From the NCBI GenBank assembly GCA_030041355.1, contig JASHNZ010000036.1:62001-126000 (forward strand): 64,000 nucleotides of DNA, given 5' to 3'. A program made the position numbers and the translations under genes. Shown piece by piece: positions 16,286 through 24,447 of this stretch (positions within the stretch are counted from its first letter, which is position 1; each line of letters begins with the position of its first letter). A model generated the notes under the pieces. It worked only from the letters and a program-made list of their open reading frames with translations, did no database searches and was not told the origin of the DNA. This DNA comes from Nitrososphaerales archaeon (lineage in GTDB: Archaea; Thermoproteota; Nitrososphaeria; Nitrososphaerales; CADDZS01).

Positions 16286-17152
16286 TTATTTTTCGACGGG
16301 ACTGCGGACTAGGTTTCCCCACTCGGTCCAGGATCCGTCATAATTTTTCACGCTCGGAAATCCTAGCAGGTAAGTTAGGACGAACCACGTGTGAGACGAT
16401 CTCTCGCCAATCCTGCAGTACGCGATGGTGTCTTTCCCGGACACAACGCCCTTCGATTGGTAAAGTGCGGCTAATTCTTGAGGCGACTTGAAGGTTCCAT
16501 CATCCCGCACAGCTTGCGCCCAGGGAATGTTGACAGCTCCGGGAATGTGGCCGCCTCGTTGGGCGTGCTCGGTCGGATACTCCGGCGGAGCAAGGATTTC
16601 ACCGGAAAATTCTTTAGGGCTCCTCACGTCAACCAGCGTTACCTTTCCAGTCCCTGCGACTCGCCTTACTTCGTCGAGGTAGGCGCGGATGCCGTCGTTG
16701 CCATTTGAAAGGCTGATTTCTGACTTTGCGTACTTCGGCAGCTCTTTCGTCAAGGGCTTGTCTTCTTCAATCCATTTCTTTCGCCCGCCGTTTATGATTC
16801 GGACGTCTTGCAGGCCGTAGTATTTGAAAACCCAGAATGCAAATGCCGCAAACCAGTTGTTGAAGTCTCCGTAAAGAAGAAGTGTGCTGTCATTTGCTAC
16901 GCCGCTCTGCCGAAGCAGTTCTTCGAGCTGTGGTCGACTGACGATGTCCCGCCGGACGGGATCGTTGATGTCCTTTTTCCAATCAAATAAAACAGCCCCG
17001 GGGATGTGACCTTGGTTGTAATTGGAGGTCGGATCATAATCCACTTCAGCAATTCTTACCTTGGGATCTGTAATGTGGGCAAGCGCCCAATGTACGTCAA
17101 CCAGAACTTCGGGATGCGCGTACTCATCTTGTGCGCTAAGTGTTGTGCTCAT
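16286..17152 (-). CDS. Thiosulfate sulfurtransferase (two rhodanese domains)
   Basis: A 288-residue protein with two rhodanese domains. The N-terminal domain (about 15-130) carries GHIPGAVLFDW but has no cysteine at its loop (LLYGDFNNW), as usual for tandem rhodaneses. The C-terminal domain (about 165-285) has GHIPGAVNIPW and the active-site loop CRIGERS with C246. It moves sulfane sulfur from thiosulfate or persulfides to acceptors. It is convergent with the GcvH-TusA gene (54 bases apart) and on the same strand as the persulfide dioxygenase. A TATA-like element (rc TAATATATCC) about 30-38 bases above the ATG would allow a very short leader. Confidence 0.94.
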   Translation of the reverse strand: MSTTLSAQDEYAHPEVLVDVHWALAHITDPKVRIAEVDYDPTSNYNQGHIPGAVLFDWKKDINDPVRRDIVSRPQLEELLRQSGVANDSTLLLYGDFNNWFAAFAFWVFKYYGLQDVRIINGGRKKWIEEDKPLTKELPKYAKSEISLSNGNDGIRAYLDEVRRVAGTGKVTLVDVRSPKEFSGEILAPPEYPTEHAQRGGHIPGAVNIPWAQAVRDDGTFKSPQELAALYQSKGVVSGKDTIAYCRIGERSSHTWFVLTYLLGFPSVKNYDGSWTEWGNLVRSPVEK

Positions 17153-17199
17153 ACTCGATCACATCGCCTCTACGCCCCGAAGGATATATTAGCGTTAAT

Positions 17200-17210
17200 T
17201 ATTGCGTAAT
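17200..17210. promoter_or_regulatory. TATTGCGTAAT element upstream of the rhodanese gene
   Basis: The 204-base interval before the rhodanese start holds TTAGCGTTAATTATTGCGTA. The interval at 18540-18570 has a similar order (TTAGCGTAAT, then TATGCGCAAA). Shared wording near sulfur genes suggests a common operator, but the sites are short and AT-rich. Confidence 0.25.
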
Positions 17211-17356
17211 TTTGGCTCCAACGTACCAATCTCTGCGGCTTAAGGCGCAATATAGCCGCATTTTTTGCGTCAAGTCCATTTCGCAACACGAGAATTCTCG
17301 GAGGCCCCCCATCACTAATCCGGCTCCCTTCTGCAAGCTCGACGCTTCAGTGTTTG

Positions 17357-18091
17357 TTAGCTACTTTCAGCAACTAGCTCACTCTTCGCAGGTTGCCCCG
17401 AGTTTATTTTCTTGATCGTTTCATAATCTCGGGGAGCTCTTGGTGGATTGCGGCGGACAAATTCTATGAACTCTTCCAGAGAACGAGTGTTTAGGGCGCT
17501 ATTGTGACTTCGCTCGTAGCCAATAGTAGAGCTTGGTTTTTGTTCGAGTCCTTTGCCGCATAGCGAGCCTCCATAATGAGCTGGATATACTTCAACTAGA
17601 TCATCGAGCTTTAGCAGTTTTTCGTGAAGGCTTGCGTAAAGCTCCTCAGCTTTACCGGCGCCGATCAAGTCAAGCCTTCCGACATCTCCGACGAAGAGGC
17701 AGTCGCCCGTCAGGACCAGTCTTCCATCAAATAGTAGCGATATACTCTCGGGAGTGTGTCCTGGGGTGTGAATGATTTTGAGCCGCCTATTTCCCAAGCG
17801 AAACCGATCGTCGTCCTTTACTGGCTGAAAAGAAAAGTTGACCTTTGCCGATTCATGGAGGAAGATTGGCGCTCCAGTTTCTTCTGATAATACTCTCGCG
17901 CCAGAAAGGTGGTCAGCATGAATGTGAGTGTCAAAAACATAAGTAATTTTTAGCCCGAGCTTGTTCGCCACTTTAAGATATGCATCTGTTCCGAGCAAAG
18001 GATCTACTACTGCGCATTCTTCGATGCTCTGACAGCCAATAAGGTATGATGAACAGCTACTGTCTTCGTTCAGGAACTGCCTAAAAATCAT
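17357..18091 (-). CDS. ETHE1-like persulfide dioxygenase / metallo-beta-lactamase fold
   Basis: A 244-residue MBL-fold hydrolase-type protein. Metal ligands are visible as DTHIHADH (H56, H58, D60, H61), TPGHT (H112), TGDCLF (D130) and PAHYGGS (H172). The THIHADHLSGA wording and the short length are typical of sulfur dioxygenases of the ETHE1/Blh type, which oxidise glutathione or other low-molecular-weight persulfides to sulfite with O2. Glyoxalase II is the main alternative. Adjacent rhodanese and sulfite-oxidase-like genes favour the sulfur role. It is 60 bases downstream of the Cys-rich small gene on the same strand. Confidence 0.87.
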   Translation of the reverse strand: MIFRQFLNEDSSCSSYLIGCQSIEECAVVDPLLGTDAYLKVANKLGLKITYVFDTHIHADHLSGARVLSEETGAPIFLHESAKVNFSFQPVKDDDRFRLGNRRLKIIHTPGHTPESISLLFDGRLVLTGDCLFVGDVGRLDLIGAGKAEELYASLHEKLLKLDDLVEVYPAHYGGSLCGKGLEQKPSSTIGYERSHNSALNTRSLEEFIEFVRRNPPRAPRDYETIKKINSGQPAKSELVAESS

Positions 18092-18151
18092 AGACTAACT
18101 ATTCTCTTTTGGAGGATTCATCCCAATGCGCCAGTAGAACTGATTGAAAAT

Positions 18152-18466
18152 TCAGCGACAGCCTTTTACCTCGCCAGAAAGCACGTTCTGCAGAAATTCA
18201 CTGCAGGTGGTCAGATCTCTAACCTCTGTCGGACCCACCATTTTGAAAGGTTCAGCGTACTTTTCGACGTTTCCCCTGTCGGAAGCGTCGAGCAGTATTA
18301 GTAGGCGATGCTCTCCTTTGACTTTACAGTCCTCGACAAGCTTCACTCCGCATTGTCTTTGTCGCTCAGTGCTTAGAACAAGGCTTTCCATCATCTTTGC
18401 GTTTTCTGGGGTCTGCGCGGGGCAGGTTGCATCCGTATGTTGATGCTCAACTAAATACATCGGCAT
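18152..18466 (-). CDS. Cysteine-rich small protein of the sulfur cluster
   Basis: A 104-residue protein starting MPMYLVEHQH. The beta-alpha-beta pattern (short strand, helix with many charged residues, then HRLLILLDASD) suggests a dimeric alpha/beta-barrel domain of the DUF3303 or muconolactone-isomerase-like type; this is a fold impression only. Five cysteines are present (about residues 15, 39, 47, 88 and 103). The small size and the position just upstream of the persulfide dioxygenase suggest an accessory sulfur or persulfide protein. No function is assigned with certainty. Confidence 0.6.
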   Translation of the reverse strand: MPMYLVEHQHTDATCPAQTPENAKMMESLVLSTERQRQCGVKLVEDCKVKGEHRLLILLDASDRGNVEKYAEPFKMVGPTEVRDLTTCSEFLQNVLSGEVKGCR

Positions 18467-18560
18467 GGGTTCCTTATCACATCTCCAATTATTTTTTGGT
18501 GTTCCTATTTTGCTGGCAATAGCCTAGATAAGTCTGCCTTTTAGCGTAATACTTACTACT

Positions 18561-18570
18561 TATGCGCAAA
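18561..18570. promoter_or_regulatory. TATGCGCAAA element upstream of the sulfur-cluster minus-strand genes
   Basis: It lies about 95 bases before the start of the Cys-rich gene, and a TATGCGCATA palindrome sits at a similar distance (about 95 bases) before the sulfite-oxidase-like gene. The rest of the 268-base interval (18467-18734) shows no gene. Confidence 0.25.
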
Positions 18571-18734
18571 ATTGACACGATATTCTATTTGAATAATTGA
18601 GTGAGAAATAAAGTTGAATGTAAACTTTCACCGGTTCATCCAGGAGCCTACGCGTACGCTCCGCAGGGCAAAATGTCGGCTTTATCAACGAGGAAACGAG
18701 ATCAGGATTTCTTAGCGAAGTTTAGGAGTCTCCT

Positions 18735-19139
18735 TCAGATTTTTTCGAAAACAATCCCAGGTAGATAGGACTTTTTGAAGCGAACTCTCTGACCCACCGG
18801 CAGGTCGGAAGCTTTTGAGATGAAAGGGATCCAGCCTGTAATCTTGGGGCCATCGTCTAACTCTACGATTGCCCAAGCGTACGGAACTTCGTTCATGAAT
18901 TGCTCCGGTGCGACCAATTGGATCGTGTAAGTCAAGACTTTTCCCTCTTTTGCAAACTCCACTTTCTCAAGGGCCGACTTGTGACAAACCGGGCAAAAAT
19001 CGATAATATCGATCTGCTTGTGACCGCAATTTTTGCATCTGTATCCTTCGATCCGTCCCTGATGGATACCTTCCTGAAATTCTTTGATTGTGAGCGGATT
19101 GCCTTCTTTATTTTCTGTTTCTAAATTTGACATCTGCAA
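18735..19139 (-). CDS. DUF35 OB-fold acyl-CoA-associated protein
   Basis: A 134-residue protein with an N-terminal zinc ribbon (YRCKNCGHKQ and FCPVCHKS, four cysteines) followed by an OB-fold (EGKVLTYTIQLVAPEQF to the end). In archaea such proteins form a stable complex with a thiolase, bridging CoA between active sites. That fits its position 18 bases downstream of the thiolase gene. The partner thiolase keeps its catalytic cysteine. The protein is not an enzyme by itself. Confidence 0.9.
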   Translation of the reverse strand: MQMSNLETENKEGNPLTIKEFQEGIHQGRIEGYRCKNCGHKQIDIIDFCPVCHKSALEKVEFAKEGKVLTYTIQLVAPEQFMNEVPYAWAIVELDDGPKITGWIPFISKASDLPVGQRVRFKKSYLPGIVFEKI

Positions 19140-19157
19140 AGACCCATACCTCGCGTC

Positions 19158-20321
19158 CTAATTTTTCTCGAAGATATGCACAGCACAGCTTCCCCCTGTT
19201 GCCCCCACATTGTGGGTTAGGGCTATTCGGGCATCCTTGACCTGTCTGTGTCCAGCCCGACTATTTAGCTGCTCGTAAACTTCAACCACCTGACCGACGC
19301 CAGTTGCACCCACAGGATGGCCCTTTGCTTTCAACCCGCCAGAGGGATTCACCGGCGTTTCCCCGTTTATCCTGGTCTGTCCTTCTTGAGTTGCCTTCGC
19401 AGCCTCCCCTCGTGGATAGAATCCGAGATCTTCTAGGGCAACTAGCTCCGCGATTGTGAAACAATCATGCACTTCGAGGAAATCAATGTCTTTTGGAGCA
19501 AGTCCCGCCTGTTTGAACGCCTCTCGCCCGGCCAAGACCGCCGCGTTTAGTGTTGTGAGATCAGGTCTTTGATGCAAGGCTCCAGTCCCACCCGCTCTGC
19601 CTGATGCAACGATCTTTATAGCTTCTGAAGCATGGCCGTTCATTTTTAGCATAAAGCCCTCGGAGCACAGCACCGCACTTGCTGCGCCATCAGAGAAGGG
19701 GCAGGCGTCATACAACTTTAGAGGGCTCGCCACCACGATGGAGTTCATGACATCATCTACTGTAATTTTCTTGTGAAAATGCGCATTAGGATTCAACATC
19801 CCGTTCTCGTGGTTTTTCACGGACACGTTTGCCATTTGCTCTTCTGTCGTGCCGTACTTTGACATGTGGGCCCTAGCAATAGATCCATAGAGACCGGGAA
19901 AGGATGCTCCGCAAGCTCCTTCGAAGATATAGTCTGAGCCAAAGGAAAAGTACGTTGTAGCCGTGATAGTATCTAGTTGGCTTACCTTCTCTACTCCAGT
20001 TACAAGCATGCAATCGTAGATCCCTGCGCCTATATTCACCCAAGCTTCCCTGATCGCTGAAGCCCCGCTGGAACATGCAGATTCGATTGTTGAGGCTGGA
20101 ACGTCAGCTATGCCCAGTCCTGACATTATTATGGGTCCCAGGTGTCCTTGTTTTTCAGACAAGGAGAAGGCATTCGCGATAAAACCAGCTTGAACGTCAG
20201 TCGGTTCAATTCCCGACTCAACAAGGGCTTTCTTTGAAGCTTCCAGGGCTAGTTCTCTCGCAGAAAGATGGGACTTGCCGTACTTTGTTGTACCGGCTCC
20301 CAGAACAAATACGTCTCTCAT
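19158..20321 (-). CDS. Thiolase (acetyl-CoA C-acyltransferase, SCP2-type)
   Basis: A 387-residue enzyme if started at the ATG at 20321 (MRDVFVLGAGTTKYG, a usual N-terminus). A frame to 20390 adds 23 residues without homology. The nucleophile is C83 in ESACSSGAS, and the His-containing segments HDCFTIAE and GGLKAKGHPVGATG are intact, so it should be catalytically competent in condensing or cleaving acyl-CoA. It belongs to the archaeal thiolase group that pairs with DUF35 proteins, and its partner follows at once. It could serve beta-oxidation or supply acetoacetyl-CoA for PHA and isoprenoids. Confidence 0.93.
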   Translation of the reverse strand: MRDVFVLGAGTTKYGKSHLSARELALEASKKALVESGIEPTDVQAGFIANAFSLSEKQGHLGPIIMSGLGIADVPASTIESACSSGASAIREAWVNIGAGIYDCMLVTGVEKVSQLDTITATTYFSFGSDYIFEGACGASFPGLYGSIARAHMSKYGTTEEQMANVSVKNHENGMLNPNAHFHKKITVDDVMNSIVVASPLKLYDACPFSDGAASAVLCSEGFMLKMNGHASEAIKIVASGRAGGTGALHQRPDLTTLNAAVLAGREAFKQAGLAPKDIDFLEVHDCFTIAELVALEDLGFYPRGEAAKATQEGQTRINGETPVNPSGGLKAKGHPVGATGVGQVVEVYEQLNSRAGHRQVKDARIALTHNVGATGGSCAVHIFEKN

Positions 20322-20462
20322 ATTTCGATACTGAGGGTCATATTGGTTATCGCGCAATATAAGAATTGACGGCATCGGAAAATACACCACTTGCTTTCAA
20401 GACATCCTTTTCAAAGGAAAAGACCCGTTAGATCTCAATAAAATGGTCCTCTCAATACCTTA

Positions 20463-20561
20463 ACTAAATGGATCGAATTATTACTCTCTCATAGGGAAAT
20501 TGCTGGTTTTCTCTCAGTGTTACTACGGGCGTAGTAAGTTTAATACATAGATCCATTTAGT
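20463..20561. promoter_or_regulatory. Divergent promoter region with long inverted repeat and hairpin
   Basis: ACTAAATGGATC (20463-20474) and its exact reverse complement GATCCATTTAGT (20550-20561) are 75 bases apart. Between them TACTAC-GGGC-GTAGTA (20521-20536) is a perfect 6-bp-arm hairpin or operator. All lie between the thiolase operon (minus) and the membrane-protein genes (plus), so they may control both directions. Confidence 0.5.
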
Positions 20562-20609
20562 CGAAGGATGCATAGGAACACGTTTCGAATCGATTCGTAG
20601 GTTTGTAAT

Positions 20610-20828
20610 TTGAATGCTCCTAGGATCGGAAGTATCATAATAGGCGTCCTCGTTGCGCTCGCTGGAGCGACATTTGCTCTTCAAGGCGAGGGAATGCTTG
20701 GGACGGGCAGCTTCATGGACAACAACCCATCCTGGATTTACATTGGTTCCTTCTTACTCTTCGTGGGAATTGTTTTAATCATATTCTTTGGTTTCCTAAG
20801 GAGCACTAGGACAAACGTGACAAGCTGA
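20610..20828 (+). CDS. Small two-helix membrane protein
   Basis: A 72-residue protein from TTG. Helix 1 spans about residues 6-25 (IGSIIIGVLVALAGATFALQ) and helix 2 about 43-63, joined by a Gly-rich loop with MLGTGSFMDNN. It is reminiscent of the small DUF3185-type membrane proteins, without firm evidence. The stop is 23 bases before the molybdopterin fusion gene, so the two are probably co-transcribed and it may associate with that enzyme's membrane domain. Function unknown. Confidence 0.6.
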   Translation: MNAPRIGSIIIGVLVALAGATFALQGEGMLGTGSFMDNNPSWIYIGSFLLFVGIVLIIFFGFLRSTRTNVTS

Positions 20829-20851
20829 ACGCAAGAATTGATGATACAAAT

Positions 20852-22513
20852 TTGAAAAAAGAAGCAAGCACATTCTTCGCGTTCGAGTGCGGAGCAATGG
20901 CAGGCATCGTTGCCCTAGTATTCTCCTTTATCGTCCGCCTCGGAGGCATTGCTCCTTTTGCTCCAGAGACTGCAACCTTGGCATTTATCGGAATCGTTCC
21001 TGCTTCGATAGAGCAGCCCATGGTTCAAGCTCTCGGGGATACAGCAGGCCTATTCGGTCTCGCCGTGGCTTCGATCATTGCGGTAATTGTCTATGGAATT
21101 TTTGGAGTCCTGTTTCAGAAATTCTATTCTCCTTGGATCACCAAGTTTTCAGGACTAACACGGACGGAGCAATTTCTGATTTATTCGATTTTTCCTTGGC
21201 TGTTTTTTGGATTGGTCGTCTTTCCGTTAACTGGCGCTTCTTTCTTTGGAATTGCTTCGACAGTCTCCAGCTCGTTCATCAGTCCTTACGCCCTCGTTGT
21301 GTTCCCTCTCGTTCTTCTCTTTTCACAGCTCTTGTTCAGCCTAATGCTTGGTTCAGGCTACAAGAGCGCAGGACTATTTGAGACTGCTACTGCTTCTTCT
21401 GCCGTACAGGACCAGACGCAAGGAGCAATAATGTCACCCACAAGAAGAACCTTCATCGAACGTAGCGTGGTCCTAGCTGGGGCTGGCATTCTAACTCTCT
21501 TGGGCCTAGGCAGCCTCATTTCCTCAGCCGCAGGTTCTCTAAGCACTAGCGGAACTCGCGCGGGTTCTTCATATGATCTCTCACAGGCCCCTTCGATCTT
21601 CGAGGACGCGCGTCTAGCTTCTCTGGTCGATTCTGAGATTACGTCCAATGCGAACTTTTATCGGGTTGCAATTGATTTGTTCGATCCCGCCGTCAACCCC
21701 AACACTTGGAAACTTTCATTGACTGGCACTGGCAAAACGAAGATCTATTCTCTTGACGATTTGAAAAACCTCCCAATCTATACTCAGTATTCGACATTCG
21801 AGTGCGTCAGCAACCTCGTGAACGGAAATTTGATCAGCAACGCGAATTGGGGCGGCATCAAGATCTCTGATCTTCTTTCTGACGCAGGCTTGTCAACTTC
21901 AAACGCGCAGTATGTCGTATTTTATTCGGTTGACGGCTACACCGTGGGAATACCCATAGCCAAGGCTCTGATGCCCGATAGCCTTGTAGCTTACCAGATG
22001 AATGGCGTGGAGCTTCCCCAGAGACACGGCTATCCGCTGCGAGCGGTTATTCCGGGCTTGTACGGAATGATGAGCGCCAAATGGATCACAAAGATCGAGC
22101 TTTTCGATTCGTTCTACAACGGTTACTGGCAATCACGCGGTTACACCCCGAACGCGACTGTAAACACGCTTGCTTTCATAATCGTCCCCGGAGACGGCTC
22201 GCAAGTGAGCCTTTCTCAAAATAAAGGAACGATCCTTCTTGGCGGTTATGCCTTTGCCGGAGATAGAGGGATCTCAAAAGTTGAATTAAGTTTTGACCAA
22301 GGACAGACCTGGCAGGAAGCAACGCTCAAACCCGCAATATCAAATTTGACCTGGACACTATGGGCCTTTCCCTGGTCTCCGACCACAGGATCGTATTCAG
22401 TTTATGCTCGGGCGACTGATGGAACCGGTGCAGTGCAAACGGGCGCGCAAGCATCTCCATTCCCTAGTGGTGCCACCGGCTATGCAATGATTACGATTAA
22501 TGTGGGTTCATGA
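20852..22513 (+). CDS. Four-helix membrane domain fused to Tat-like segment and sulfite-oxidase-type Moco domain
   Basis: A 553-residue protein from TTG. Residues 12-168 contain about four membrane helices of unknown family. Residues 197-225 read TRRTFIERS followed by a hydrophobic stretch, which looks like an internal twin-arginine signal. From about 240 on, a sulfite-oxidase-family domain follows: TFECVSN with the molybdenum ligand C318, GVELPQRHGYPLRAVIPGLY, GMMSAKWI, and an Ig-like C-terminal domain. The Moco domain would sit outside the membrane, tethered to the helices, possibly passing electrons to or from quinone. The substrate is unknown; it is clearly distinct from the soluble homologue at 14395. 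Confidence 0.83.
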   Translation: MKKEASTFFAFECGAMAGIVALVFSFIVRLGGIAPFAPETATLAFIGIVPASIEQPMVQALGDTAGLFGLAVASIIAVIVYGIFGVLFQKFYSPWITKFSGLTRTEQFLIYSIFPWLFFGLVVFPLTGASFFGIASTVSSSFISPYALVVFPLVLLFSQLLFSLMLGSGYKSAGLFETATASSAVQDQTQGAIMSPTRRTFIERSVVLAGAGILTLLGLGSLISSAAGSLSTSGTRAGSSYDLSQAPSIFEDARLASLVDSEITSNANFYRVAIDLFDPAVNPNTWKLSLTGTGKTKIYSLDDLKNLPIYTQYSTFECVSNLVNGNLISNANWGGIKISDLLSDAGLSTSNAQYVVFYSVDGYTVGIPIAKALMPDSLVAYQMNGVELPQRHGYPLRAVIPGLYGMMSAKWITKIELFDSFYNGYWQSRGYTPNATVNTLAFIIVPGDGSQVSLSQNKGTILLGGYAFAGDRGISKVELSFDQGQTWQEATLKPAISNLTWTLWAFPWSPTTGSYSVYARATDGTGAVQTGAQASPFPSGATGYAMITINVGS

Positions 22514-22569
22514 CGTGTCAAGGGAAAGCGATTTGCATGAAGGCTAAAATAGTGCGTTGACATACTTGT

Positions 22570-24312
22570 TTGGATTGTTATTTGCAAACAATCACCGCAC
22601 GGCCTTGGGTAAAATTTTATCCCTCTGAGATCCCTCCGATTATCGATTACCCGCAAGAACCTCTTTTCAAGCTCCTCACCGAGAGTGCTAAGAAGCATCC
22701 CGATTGGGTCGCAATTTCCTATCTAGGAAAGAAGATCACTTATAGAGAGTTGGATGAACTCGCAAATCAGTTCGCCAACGGCCTGATCCCTCTAGGAATC
22801 ACAAAGGGCTCCAAGGTCGCCCTGATCCTTCCGAATGTGCCCCAATTCGTTTTCTGCTTCTTTGGAATCTTGAAAAGCGGCGCGACGGTTGTCCCGTGCA
22901 ACCCGCTGTATAGAGAGAAAGAGCTAGAGTTCCAGCTTCAGAACTCTGAGGCTGTAGCAGTTGTACTTCTTAACAACATTGCAGGGCAGAATAATTTCTA
23001 CCAAGAGTTTGAAAAATGTCGTCCAAGATTAACAAGGTTGAAACACGTCTTCGTGACCTCTGTGACGGATTATCTGCCGCCTGTCAAGAAGCAGCTGGCC
23101 GGACCAATAAGAAAAATTCAGACCCTCCAAAAGGAAGGCGCGATTAAACTAACTAACTATGTTCGAGATCAATCCAAGAGCGAACCCAACCTAGATGCTC
23201 TGGGAATTGATCCTAAGAATGATATCGCGATAATCCAATACACTGGAGGAACTACAGGAATATCCAAAGGAGCGATGCTGACCCACGAAAATATCGTGTC
23301 AAACTCTGTTATTGTCGCTAATTGGGTTGGGATTTCTCAAAAACAAGAAACACTTCTAGCTGCAATTCCGTTTTTCCACATCTACGGTCTGACTGACGCC
23401 ATGAATGCCGCAATCTACGCAAATCAAAGAATCGTCTTGCTGCCCTCGTTTAACCCTAAGGAAGTGCTTGAGACGATTGAAAAAGAAAAAGTGCAAGTTT
23501 TTCCTGGAGTTCCCACGATGTATGTGGCTCTCCTACATCATCCGGATCTCGCAAAGTACTCCCTGAGTTCTGTCGAACGCTGTGTATCTGGCGGTGCAGC
23601 CTTGCCGCTAGAGGTTCAAAAGAAATTCAATGCGGCCACTGGAGGTAACCTTGTCGAGGGGTACGGCCTTACAGAGGCTAGCCCGGTTACCCATGTTAAC
23701 ATTCTCCGACCTGACGCGGTCAAAAAGGAAGGTTCCATCGGGATACCAATCCCAAACACTGATGCGAAGATAGTAGACATTGAGACCGGTACGAAGGATC
23801 TGGCAGAGGGCGAAGTGGGCGAACTTGCCGTCAAAGGCCCTCAGGTCATGAAAGGATATTGGAAAAGCGAAGATGAAACAAAGAATGTATTCCGCGGCGA
23901 GTGGCTGCTCACTGGAGACATTGCAAAGCAAGACAAAGACGGTTTCTTCTTCATTGTGGACAGGAAGAAGGATCTAATTGACGCGTCTGGCTTCAAGGTC
24001 TGGCCTCGTGATGTCGAGGAAGTTCTCTATACTCATCCTGACATCAAAGAAGCCGCGGTGATCGGTGTTCCAGACGAATACAGGGGCGAGACCGTAAAGG
24101 CCTATGTTGTGCTGAAAGACAAGAGCAAGAATCCTGGCGAGGAAGCAATCAAAGCTTTCTGCAAGGAGAGAATAGCATCATACAAGGTTCCCAAAATTGT
24201 AGAATTCGTGGACGATCTTCCAAAATCGCTCGTCGGCAAAGTTCTGAGGCGAAAACTCCGCGAGCAGGAAGAGCAAAAATCTGCAGCCCAGAGCCAGAGT
24301 CCTTCGGCCTAG
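22570..24312 (+). CDS. Long-chain-type acyl-CoA synthetase (AMP-forming)
   Basis: A 580-residue ANL-superfamily ligase from TTG (another TTG lies 12 bases on). It activates fatty acids to acyl-CoA through an acyl-adenylate. The P-loop YTGGTTGISKGAMLTH is intact, as are VEGYGLTEASPV and the hinge region LTGDIAKQDKDGFFFIVDR. The C-terminal lysine motif PKSLVGKVLRR is complete. It provides the entry step for the beta-oxidation enzymes in this window. It is transcribed alone or with the two membrane-protein genes 56 bases upstream. Chain-length preference is not readable. Confidence 0.94.
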   Translation: MDCYLQTITARPWVKFYPSEIPPIIDYPQEPLFKLLTESAKKHPDWVAISYLGKKITYRELDELANQFANGLIPLGITKGSKVALILPNVPQFVFCFFGILKSGATVVPCNPLYREKELEFQLQNSEAVAVVLLNNIAGQNNFYQEFEKCRPRLTRLKHVFVTSVTDYLPPVKKQLAGPIRKIQTLQKEGAIKLTNYVRDQSKSEPNLDALGIDPKNDIAIIQYTGGTTGISKGAMLTHENIVSNSVIVANWVGISQKQETLLAAIPFFHIYGLTDAMNAAIYANQRIVLLPSFNPKEVLETIEKEKVQVFPGVPTMYVALLHHPDLAKYSLSSVERCVSGGAALPLEVQKKFNAATGGNLVEGYGLTEASPVTHVNILRPDAVKKEGSIGIPIPNTDAKIVDIETGTKDLAEGEVGELAVKGPQVMKGYWKSEDETKNVFRGEWLLTGDIAKQDKDGFFFIVDRKKDLIDASGFKVWPRDVEEVLYTHPDIKEAAVIGVPDEYRGETVKAYVVLKDKSKNPGEEAIKAFCKERIASYKVPKIVEFVDDLPKSLVGKVLRRKLREQEEQKSAAQSQSPSA

Positions 24313-24447
24313 CCTGTCTTCTGAAAACTGTTTCACGGAACTCGTCATGAAAGATCGATTTTTCACTTAGGCTCTGAGCTCCACACCAACGATAATCATG
24401 CAAAACCAAGCTTCGCCTTCCGAAGACTGAAGTAATGAGCTAACGAC

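Noticed and set aside
24149-24409. Minus-strand frames over the end of the acyl-CoA ligase gene
   Set aside because: They are antisense to a strongly conserved coding sequence and have no homology signal.
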